Origin: Flavobacteriaceae bacterium
Lineage (GTDB): Bacteria > Bacteroidota > Bacteroidia > Flavobacteriales > Flavobacteriaceae
NCBI GenBank assembly: GCA_030618945.1
Contig: JAUXCI010000014.1
Coordinates: 1 to 19,339, forward strand
Direction of reading: 5' to 3'
Length of the DNA: 19,339 nucleotides
Of the stretch, positions 1 to 5,658 are shown in pieces. A program made the translations under genes and the position numbers. Positions within the stretch are counted from its first letter, which is position 1; the number at the start of each line of letters is the position of its first letter. The notes below the pieces were generated by a model. That model saw only the letters and a list, made by a program, of their open reading frames with translations, ran no database searches and had not been told where the DNA came from.

Positions 1-465
1 GTCTATATTCAAATTCGAGCTTGTTAAATCTAATAGCGCAAGTACCTGAACTAAATTTGCTTGCTCGTGCCAATGTTCACCGTTACTGTTTGGGCTTAAG
101 ATAAATACATCTTTTCCTTCAAAGGCAGGCTCAACCAAACATGCAGTTGACTGATGTGCAGTTGGGGAATTGCCCGTCGCCGCTCCATGCAATCTTAATA
201 TCAATGGTCGTTTATTCGTAGTTGTTGCACCTTCAGGTACGATTATCCGGAAATTCCAGAAAACACCTTCCACCAATGACTCTAGAACCAAATCATTTGT
301 ACCTACACTGATAGGTAAATTATTAAAGTCATCAATCACATCCTGTACAGTTCTTGGACGATCTGGCGGATCATCAGGTCCATCATCACTTCCACCACAG
401 CTTATCAACAAAAAAACCAGACTAAATAATAAGAATGGTTTCATAAGAAATATTAGTTTTTGCAT
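1..465 (-). CDS. Lipoprotein, alpha/beta-hydrolase (esterase-like), 5' part only
   Basis: Only the first 155 codons lie in the window; the gene runs off the left edge. The product starts MQKLIFLMK, followed by a hydrophobic stretch and the lipobox LISC with Cys23, so it should be a signal-peptidase-II lipoprotein. The residues after the cysteine are GGSDDGPDD; an acidic SDD-type stretch at this place resembles the lipoprotein export signal that sends Bacteroidetes lipoproteins to the cell surface. Around residues 88-95 the sequence PLILRLHGA looks like the strand and His-Gly oxyanion motif of PHB-depolymerase/feruloyl-esterase type alpha/beta hydrolases. The catalytic serine would lie outside the window, so the enzyme class is an inference. 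A second possible start is the ATG at 442-444 (MKPFLLF), which also leaves a signal peptide. Confidence 0.75.
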   Translation of the reverse strand, partial: MQKLIFLMKPFLLFSLVFLLISCGGSDDGPDDPPDRPRTVQDVIDDFNNLPISVGTNDLVLESLVEGVFWNFRIIVPEGATTTNKRPLILRLHGAATGNSPTAHQSTACLVEPAFEGKDVFILSPNSNGEHWHEQANLVQVLALLDLTSSNLNID

Positions 466-513
466 TTTTTAATTTGTGAATTTTCCTAAATCTAAAACAA
501 AAATGGCTCATCC

Positions 514-521
514 CAAAATTA
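514..521 (-). promoter_or_regulatory. Candidate -7 box for the lipoprotein gene
   Basis: On the minus strand the box reads TAATTTTG, an exact match to the Bacteroidetes -7 consensus TAnnTTTG, about 48 bases before the ATG at 465. No TTG stands 19 bases upstream (the nearest is 22 away, inside the preceding terminator hairpin), so the call rests on the -7 box alone. Confidence 0.35.
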
Positions 522-529
522 ATATTGTT

Positions 530-560
530 AAATAAAAGAGCCACAACACCTTGTGGCTCT
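530..560 (-). terminator. Intrinsic terminator after tal
   Basis: AGAGCCACAA and TTGTGGCTCT form a perfect 10-bp stem with a 4-base loop (537-560). On the minus strand the stem is followed by TTTATTT, so it works for transcripts coming from tal. On the plus strand the following bases are not T-rich. It separates tal from the lipoprotein gene. Confidence 0.85.
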
Positions 561-636
561 CTAAAATTCAAGTATTCAAACCTAAATTATCTTCTTCTAA
601 TTTGTGATCAGTATCAAAACTTTTCGGTTGAACAGA

Positions 637-1290
637 CTAGTTTCCTTTTTTAAAATCCTCTAAAAATTTTGCAAGCCCAATATCAGTAAGGGGATGTTTC
701 ATCAATCCCTTAATAGCACTAAGAGGTCCGGTCATTACATCAGCTCCCAGCTTTGCACAGTCAATAATATGCATGGTATGACGTATGGATGCAGCCAGGA
801 TTCCGGTAGTATAACCGTAATTACCATAGATCAATTTGATTTCAGAGATCAAACCCAATCCATCGGTGGAAACATCGTCCAGCCTTCCGATAAAAGGCGA
901 TACATATGTAGCTCCAGCTTTTGCAGCCAACAAAGCCTGGCCCGCAGAAAACACCAAGGTTACATTGGTTTTTATCCCTTTATCCGAAAAATATTTACAA
1001 GCTTTAATTCCGTCACTAATCATTGGCAATTTCACCACAATCTGAGGGTCCAAAGCAGCCAGTGCCTCGCCTTCCCTGACCATTCCGTCAAAATCGGTGG
1101 CAATAACCTCGGCGCTAACATCCCCATCCACTACGGCACAAATAGCCTTGTAATGATTGATGATATTATGAGCACCAGTAATTCCTTCTTTAGCCATTAG
1201 CGACGGGTTGGTAGTTACCCCATCCAGAATACCAAGAGCCTGAGCTTCTTTGATCTGATCTAAATTCGCTGTATCAATAAAAAATTTCAT
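637..1290 (-). CDS. tal: Transaldolase, TalC/fructose-6-phosphate-aldolase-like family
   Basis: This is a 217-residue class I aldolase of the small transaldolase family, the usual length for TalC/FSA proteins. It moves a dihydroxyacetone unit between sugar phosphates in the cytosolic non-oxidative pentose phosphate pathway. The start MKFFIDTANL and the motif GVTTNPSL are typical. Lys87 in IVVKLPM is the expected Schiff-base lysine. Two positions separate transaldolase from fructose-6-phosphate aldolase: Glu61 (Gln59 in E. coli FsaA) and Phe133 in YVSPFIGR (Tyr131 in FsaA, Phe178 in TalB). Both are of the transaldolase type, so transaldolase is preferred. The gene is followed by a strong terminator and appears monocistronic. 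A minus-strand TAAGTTTG at 1365-1372 is a possible -7 box. After the TAG stop the same frame stays open for 22 more codons. Confidence 0.93.
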   Translation of the reverse strand: MKFFIDTANLDQIKEAQALGILDGVTTNPSLMAKEGITGAHNIINHYKAICAVVDGDVSAEVIATDFDGMVREGEALAALDPQIVVKLPMISDGIKACKYFSDKGIKTNVTLVFSAGQALLAAKAGATYVSPFIGRLDDVSTDGLGLISEIKLIYGNYGYTTGILAASIRHTMHIIDCAKLGADVMTGPLSAIKGLMKHPLTDIGLAKFLEDFKKGN

Positions 1291-1425
1291 CGTTTCTTTT
1301 TTAAATTTTTGTAAATATAAATGAATAAACTTGATTCACATTATTTTGTCAATTATTGAATGAACAAACTTATTACAAACTGTGAATAAATATTGCCCAT
1401 CTTTAAGAAAAGGAGCTTTTCCATT

Positions 1426-1454
1426 TTGAAATATCATTTAATTATTTACCTTCG
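1426..1454 (+). promoter_or_regulatory. Near-consensus promoter for the AhpD-like gene
   Basis: TTG at 1426-1428, an 18-base spacer and TACCTTCG at 1447-1454 give a near match to TTG-N19-TAnnTTTG with one mismatch in the -7 box. Transcription would start at about 1460, right at the first ATG (1461). This favours the downstream ATG at 1494 as the true translation start. Confidence 0.4.
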
Positions 1455-1493
1455 ACTCTAATGCCCAATAGGCGGTTTAAAAAAACAGCAATT

Positions 1494-2099
1494 ATGTTCT
1501 GGATAAAACACATCAATTATGAGGAGGCTGATAAAGTACTCAAGAGTATTTACAATCGTGTGAAAGGCCCCGGCAATAAGGTTGACAACATTTTGATGGC
1601 TCATAGTTTAAGGCCCCATAGCTTAACCGGACACATGGCTTTATATAAAAACGTTATCCACAATACCAACAATACCTTAGCCAAATGGTATTTGGAATCT
1701 ATGGGTGTTTTTGTGAGTTTTATAAACCGATGTGATTATTGTGTGGAACACCATTTTGAGGGTTTAAAAAAGCTTTGGGATGACAAAACCAAGTCTGAAG
1801 CTTTTCTATACGCGCTTGAGAACAATTCTTTGGATGATTTTTTTGAAAAGAAATGGTTTGCCGGTCTGGTCTATGCCAGGATGCTGACACTGGAACCAAA
1901 AAGTCTACAGGAAAAAAATATTATCGATTTAAAAAATGTGGGATTCTCTGATGGAGAGATACTGGAAATCAACCAGGTTGTTAGTTATTTTAATTATGCC
2001 AACAGAACCGTTTTGGGCCTTGGCGTACACACAAAAGGTGACGTTCTTGGATTGTCGCCCAACAACAGTGATGTCCCTGACAACTGGAATCATCAATAA
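1494..2099 (+). CDS. AhpD/carboxymuconolactone decarboxylase-fold peroxidase-related protein
   Basis: The 201-residue product belongs to the AhpD/CMD superfamily of 'peroxidase-related' proteins, small all-helical proteins that often reduce peroxides through a CxxC thiol pair. From the ATG at 1494 the key residues are Glu68, Cys80, Cys83 and His87 (ESM...NRCDYCVEHH). Their spacing, E-x11-C-x2-C-x3-H, is the same as the proton-relay and redox residues Glu118, Cys130, Cys133 and His137 of mycobacterial AhpD, so redox activity is plausible. An in-frame ATG at 1461 would add MPNRRFKKTAI, but relatives begin with a short M-x-W-I-K type sequence and the likely promoter leaves no leader for that start. 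A terminator-like hairpin follows, so the downstream deiodinase-like gene may be transcribed separately. The physiological substrate is unknown. Confidence 0.82.
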   Translation: MFWIKHINYEEADKVLKSIYNRVKGPGNKVDNILMAHSLRPHSLTGHMALYKNVIHNTNNTLAKWYLESMGVFVSFINRCDYCVEHHFEGLKKLWDDKTKSEAFLYALENNSLDDFFEKKWFAGLVYARMLTLEPKSLQEKNIIDLKNVGFSDGEILEINQVVSYFNYANRTVLGLGVHTKGDVLGLSPNNSDVPDNWNHQ

Positions 2100-2114
2100 C
2101 AGACAGCTCAAATT

Positions 2115-2149
2115 AGATTATATACGCTGAAACTGATATAATCTTTTTG
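2115..2149 (+). terminator. Terminator-like hairpin after the AhpD-like gene
   Basis: AGATTATAT (2115-2123) and ATATAATCT (2136-2144) form a perfect 9-bp stem around a 12-base loop, followed at once by a run of five T. The stem is AT-rich, so termination may be partial. It lies 16 bases after the stop codon at 2099. Confidence 0.55.
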
Positions 2150-2206
2150 TGATTAAGCAAGGTGCTTAAAAATAAAAGTAAATCTAATCCGCCTAATTCT
2201 CAAAAC

Positions 2207-2899
2207 ATGACCCATAAAAAAGAAAAATCAATAAATGGATTTAATCATTTATTACATGAGCAGGAATCCTTCTCTAAAGATGTCATGATCAAAAAATCTG
2301 AGGATTTTTATCACTGGATTGATAGCAGAAGGTCAATTCGAGAGTTTAGCGATCAAGTAGTTCCTAAAGCTGTAATTGAAAATATTATTCTGGCCGCTTC
2401 AACGGCGCCATCAGGTGCTCATAAACAACCCTGGACATTTTGCGCTGTCTCAAATAAAGAAATTAAAAAAAAGATCAGAATCGCGGCGGAAGCCGAAGAA
2501 AAAGAGACCTATGAGCATCGTATGAGTGATCGATGGAAAGATGATTTGGCTGCTTTGGCGGTTGACATGAACAAACCTTTTCTTGAAACAGCGCCTTGGC
2601 TAATTGTTGCCTGTAAAAGAGCTTATGAATATAATGACGACGGAACAAAGCACAATAATTATTATGTAAATGAATCGGTTGGAATTGCTTGTGGCATGCT
2701 GATTACAGCTATACACAATGCCGGATTAGTAACCTTAACTCATACCCCGAGCCCCATGAAATTTCTAGCTAAAATATTAAATAGACCAGAAAACGAAAGG
2801 GTATTTTTACTCTTACCTGTAGGTTATGCTAAAGAACCCGTATACGTTCCTGACATAAAAAGAAAAGATTTGGACCAAGTATCAGAATTCTATGAGTAA
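2207..2899 (+). CDS. Iodotyrosine deiodinase-like FMN nitroreductase
   Basis: This is a nitroreductase-fold flavoprotein that fits the iodotyrosine deiodinase (IYD) subgroup closely. With numbering from a GTG at 2162, the sequence runs collinear with human IYD at a constant offset of 44 over most of the core. FMN-contact positions RRS 56-58 match Arg100, Arg101 and Ser102; PSGAH 83-87 matches the loop with Ser128; Thr195 in THTP matches Thr239; and Arg234 in DIKRKDLDQ matches Arg279. The three lid residues that clamp the amino acid zwitterion in IYD (Glu157, Tyr161, Lys182) are present as Glu113, Tyr117 and Lys138. Bacterial IYD homologues are known, for example from Haliscomenobacter hydrossis, another Bacteroidetes, and they lack the animal membrane anchor, as here. 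The ATG at 2207 gives 230 residues; the GTG at 2162 would give 245. Reductive dehalogenation of halotyrosines is the inferred activity. The natural bacterial role is not known. Confidence 0.85.
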   Translation: MTHKKEKSINGFNHLLHEQESFSKDVMIKKSEDFYHWIDSRRSIREFSDQVVPKAVIENIILAASTAPSGAHKQPWTFCAVSNKEIKKKIRIAAEAEEKETYEHRMSDRWKDDLAALAVDMNKPFLETAPWLIVACKRAYEYNDDGTKHNNYYVNESVGIACGMLITAIHNAGLVTLTHTPSPMKFLAKILNRPENERVFLLLPVGYAKEPVYVPDIKRKDLDQVSEFYE

Positions 2900-2905
2900 C
2901 AGGCC

Positions 2906-3709
2906 TTACATACCATAATACTTCATAATCAGCTTTTCATAAATTCTGTCAGGTAAAATACACTTTAAAGCGATCGAAAATTTTTGCATAGACTCCCCAA
3001 CTTTATAATGCAATTTTGGTGATGGGTCATTAATTATTCGATAAATCCGCTCAGCCATTTTAATAGGATCTTGCCCTGAATTTACATGGTCATTCATAAG
3101 GTCAAGATTGTTTTGATAGACCGGAGCATAAACTGAATCTTTGATCACGGGCGAATGATATCTTCCAGATTCAATATTTGTGGCAAAATCGCCTGGAGCA
3201 ACATTTACCACTTTGATACCAAAAGCCTTTACCTCCATACTCACCGTTTCTGTCAAAAGCTCAAGTGCTCCTTTGGCTGCACTGTATATTCCTCTATACG
3301 GAAGTCCCATGTAACCTGCGATCGAAGTCACATTGATAATCATACCCGTCTTTTGCTTACGCATAACAGGTAATACGGCTTTCATAACCTCAATAGCACC
3401 AAAAAAATTTGTTTCAAAGGCCTTTCTCATTTCTTCGGTGTCCGTCTCTTCAATTGGGCCGGTAATTCCCATACCAGCATTATTGATCACAACATCCAAT
3501 CTACCTTCTTTAACTATAATGAATTCAACTGCTTTTTCTATACTAACTTTATCATGTAGATCCAGCTTTAACAAGGTGAAATTTTCACTTGCAGAGGGTT
3601 TAGGGTTGCGACTTGTACCATAAACCTTAAAACCATTAGAACTAAGATGTTCCGCTGTGATTTTTCCAATTCCTGAAGAGGCTCCTGTAATTAATATAAC
3701 CTTGTTCAT
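2906..3709 (-). CDS. Classical short-chain dehydrogenase/reductase
   Basis: The 267-residue cytosolic oxidoreductase has a Rossmann fold. From the ATG at 3709 the sequence opens MNKVILITGASSGIG with the nucleotide-binding TGxxxGIG at residues 8-15. NNAG lies at 76-79. The catalytic residues are Ser129 (NVTSIAG), Tyr142 and Lys146 (YSAAK). This is the classical SDR arrangement with NAD(P) as cofactor; the substrate cannot be told from the sequence. A longer open frame upstream to 3805 reads into the SRP RNA terminator and has no SDR similarity, so the 3709 start is chosen. The stop codon is only six bases from that of the convergent deiodinase-like gene, with no terminator between them. The SRP RNA lies about 80 bases upstream on the same strand. 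Confidence 0.88.
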   Translation of the reverse strand: MNKVILITGASSGIGKITAEHLSSNGFKVYGTSRNPKPSASENFTLLKLDLHDKVSIEKAVEFIIVKEGRLDVVINNAGMGITGPIEETDTEEMRKAFETNFFGAIEVMKAVLPVMRKQKTGMIINVTSIAGYMGLPYRGIYSAAKGALELLTETVSMEVKAFGIKVVNVAPGDFATNIESGRYHSPVIKDSVYAPVYQNNLDLMNDHVNSGQDPIKMAERIYRIINDPSPKLHYKVGESMQKFSIALKCILPDRIYEKLIMKYYGM

Positions 3710-3790
3710 AGGTACAAAGATGCTATAAATATTTGGTTTTGAGAATGAAAATACTGAATTTGGATATGGATTTTTTGTTGAATTTTGTAT

Positions 3791-3896
3791 AAAAAAAAGT
3801 GGCAAGCTACCTGCATCACACCGCTACGACCTAATACCTTTGCTGCGTTCCCGCCCTGGAGGATTCAAAGGGAGCTGGTTGTGCAGGACTTGCCGC
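3791..3896 (-). ncRNA. ffs: Signal recognition particle RNA, small bacterial type
   Basis: The minus strand holds the universal SRP RNA domain IV: CCAGG-GCG-GGAA-CGC-AGCA, that is a GGAA tetraloop on a 3-bp stem (TTCC on the plus strand at 3848-3851) with the conserved CAGG/AGCA internal loop bound by Ffh. The ends pair as GGCAAG (3889-3894) with CTTGCC (3801-3806), and CCTGCA pairs with TGCAGG further in. This gives one long hairpin of about 100 bases without an Alu domain, as in E. coli 4.5S RNA. A run of eight T on the minus strand (3791-3798) follows the closing stem, so the RNA carries its own terminator. The 5' end is placed by the promoter box and is uncertain by a few bases. Confidence 0.93.
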
Positions 3897-3898
3897 TG

Positions 3899-3928
3899 CA
3901 AAAATACTACCCTTTTACAATTAAACAA
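3899..3928 (-). promoter_or_regulatory. Consensus Bacteroidetes promoter of the SRP RNA
   Basis: On the minus strand TTG (3926-3928), exactly 19 bases of spacer, and TATTTTTG (3899-3906) match the Bacteroidetes sigma-ABfr consensus TTG-N19-TAnnTTTG with no mismatch. It stands directly before the RNA 5' end, as expected for a highly expressed stable RNA. Confidence 0.85.
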
Positions 3929-3989
3929 GTTTTTTTTGTAACTTTTTACTTTGTAACAATACTTATAAGTGCTTATACATTTTATTAAT

Positions 3990-3997
3990 TATATTTG
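3990..3997 (+). promoter_or_regulatory. -7 box for the DUF4199 gene
   Basis: TATATTTG matches TAnnTTTG exactly, 22 bases before the ATG at 4020. There is no TTG at the -33 position. The sequence after it includes TTTAAATCAAA (4004-4014), which recurs just before the phosphohexomutase start. Confidence 0.6.
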
Positions 3998-4019
3998 TTG
4001 AACTTTAAATCAAATTTTC

Positions 4020-4547
4020 ATGGAAGACCAACCAAAACTATCTGCAAAATCTATTATGCTTAACTACGGGTTAATGTTAGGTTTTGTCTCAATTATTATC
4101 GCTTTAGTCAATTATGTATTTGGCGATTTATACAAGCCTCACTGGATCTTAATTGTGGTCTCCTTACTGACAACAACGGCCGTAATTGTTCTAGGTGTTA
4201 AAAAATTAAAAGAATTAAACGGCGGCTTTCTTTCAGTAGGGCAGGCCATTAAAACTGGACTTGGAATTGCCTTGATCTCGAGTCTGATTTACGCGGTATA
4301 TTTAGCCCTGTTTTTTAATTTTATCGAGACCTCTTATTTTGAAAATGTTGCATTAGTACAAGAACAAACTATAATGGATAGTTATCCTAATTTGACGGAC
4401 GAGCAATTGGAAGGTGCTATTAAAAATGCTGCCATGTTCAACAATACAGGAGCCAATGTAACCATGGCAATAATGTTTAGCTTATTCTTTGGACTAATCG
4501 TTTCATTGATAACTGGATTAATCATGAAAAAATCTGAAGAAGATTAA
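4020..4547 (+). CDS. DUF4199 family membrane protein
   Basis: The 175-residue integral inner-membrane protein has four likely transmembrane helices near residues 12-31, 43-60, 78-100 and 148-168. There is a polar, probably external, segment between helices three and four (about 101-147) containing the acidic stretch LTDEQLEGAIK. The pattern and sequence fit DUF4199, a family seen mainly in Bacteroidetes whose function is unknown. It ends 13 bases before the glycosyltransferase on the same strand, so the two are almost certainly co-transcribed. A role in the membrane step of glycan or lipid modification is possible from this neighbour only; nothing in the protein itself shows an active site. 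Confidence 0.85.
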   Translation: MEDQPKLSAKSIMLNYGLMLGFVSIIIALVNYVFGDLYKPHWILIVVSLLTTTAVIVLGVKKLKELNGGFLSVGQAIKTGLGIALISSLIYAVYLALFFNFIETSYFENVALVQEQTIMDSYPNLTDEQLEGAIKNAAMFNNTGANVTMAIMFSLFFGLIVSLITGLIMKKSEED

Positions 4548-4560
4548 TAAAAGATACTAA

Positions 4561-5517
4561 ATGGATATATCCATAGTGGTTCCTCTGCTTAACGAAGAGG
4601 AATCTTTACCTGAATTACATGATTGGATTGCAAAGGTTATGCAATCCAATCATTTTTCTTATGAAATCCTTTTTATAGATGACGGGAGTAATGATGATTC
4701 ATGGAAAATCATCAAATTACTTTCCCAAAAGAATACTAATGTAAAAGGTTTGCGCTTCCATACTAATTTTGGGAAATCTCAGGCCTTGAATGCTGCTTTT
4801 AAAGAAGCCTTGGGAAATGTAGTCATTACCATGGATGCAGATTTGCAGGACAGCCCTGAAGAGATTCCTGAGCTGTATCACATGATCATTGACGACGGAT
4901 ATGATTTGATTTCCGGATGGAAAAAAAAGCGTTATGATTCAAAGATTCGAAAAAATATACCTTCAAAATTATTCAATGCCGCCGCTAGAAAAACTTCAGG
5001 CTTAAAACTTCACGATTTTAATTGTGGCCTAAAAGCTTATAAAAATGAAGTAGTAAAAAATGTGGACGTTTCTGGAGAAATGCATCGCTATATTCCTGTT
5101 CTTGCAAAAAATGCGGGTTATGGAAATATTGGTGAAAAAGTCGTTTTACATCAAGCCCGAAAATATGGTAACACGAAATTTGGGATGAACAGGTTCATCA
5201 ATGGATTTCTTGACTTGATTACCATTAACTTTTTGTCGAGATTCGGCAAAAACCCCATGCACCTCTTTGGACTGCTGGGGACCTTGGTTTTTATTGTCGG
5301 CTTTATCGCTTCAATAACCATTGGTATTTCAAAACTCGTTAAGCTTTACCAGCAAGAACCAACGATATTGATAACTGACAATCCTTGGTTTTTTATTGCC
5401 CTTACTTCCATGATTCTTGGTTCTCAATTATTTTTAGCCGGATTCCTGGGAGAATTAATTTTAAGATCTAAGAGGAACGAAAACAGATATAAAATTAGCG
5501 AAAAAATAAATTTATAG
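4561..5517 (+). CDS. Family 2 glycosyltransferase, GtrB/dolichol-phosphate-mannose-synthase type
   Basis: The 318-residue inverting glycosyltransferase has a GT-A domain followed by two membrane helices. MDISIVVPLLNEEESL opens the nucleotide-sugar-binding fold. DDGSNDDS lies at about 40-47 and the metal-binding DAD at residues 92-94 (MDADLQD). The C-terminal half has two transmembrane helices near 236-258 and 275-298. This layout is that of polyprenol-phosphate sugar transferases such as GtrB and bacterial DPM synthases, which load a single hexose onto a lipid carrier at the cytosolic face of the inner membrane. The sugar is not evident. It is the second gene of a pair with the DUF4199 protein. 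Confidence 0.88.
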   Translation: MDISIVVPLLNEEESLPELHDWIAKVMQSNHFSYEILFIDDGSNDDSWKIIKLLSQKNTNVKGLRFHTNFGKSQALNAAFKEALGNVVITMDADLQDSPEEIPELYHMIIDDGYDLISGWKKKRYDSKIRKNIPSKLFNAAARKTSGLKLHDFNCGLKAYKNEVVKNVDVSGEMHRYIPVLAKNAGYGNIGEKVVLHQARKYGNTKFGMNRFINGFLDLITINFLSRFGKNPMHLFGLLGTLVFIVGFIASITIGISKLVKLYQQEPTILITDNPWFFIALTSMILGSQLFLAGFLGELILRSKRNENRYKISEKINL

Positions 5518-5627
5518 CCTAACAAACCTTATTTATAAATTTTTCACACTGAAATATATAGTTAAATAAAGGTGTGTATTCATTGAATAAGCCATTTCCA
5601 ATCGACTCCTCTTTAGGCTAAAAAGTT

Positions 5628-5635
5628 TATATTTG
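5628..5635 (+). promoter_or_regulatory. -7 box for the phosphohexomutase gene
   Basis: TATATTTG is an exact TAnnTTTG match, 23 bases before the ATG at 5659. The base triplet 19 upstream is CTC, so no -33 element is seen. The leader TTTAAATCAAA (5647-5657) matches the DUF4199 leader. Confidence 0.6.
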
Positions 5636-5658
5636 TTATAACAAAATTTAAATCAAAA

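Noticed and set aside
170..472. Open frame of 100 codons on the plus strand
   Set aside because: It lies antisense to the lipoprotein gene, which has a signal peptide, lipobox and hydrolase motif in its own frame. The plus-strand translation resembles no known family.
637..1290. Fructose-6-phosphate aldolase instead of transaldolase
   Set aside because: Glu61 and Phe133 are the transaldolase-type residues at the two diagnostic positions.
3710..3805. Longer N-terminus for the SDR gene
   Set aside because: The added 32 residues come before the canonical MNKVILITGASSGIG start and run into the SRP RNA terminator region.
3785..3988. Open frame of 67 codons on the plus strand
   Set aside because: It covers the SRP RNA and its promoter on the other strand; the structure of the RNA explains the sequence.
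5518..5658. CACAC...GTGTG pair as a terminator after the glycosyltransferase gene
   Set aside because: The stem is only about five pairs with a loop of some 20 bases and no following T-run. The rest of the gap holds only the -7 box and leader of the next gene.
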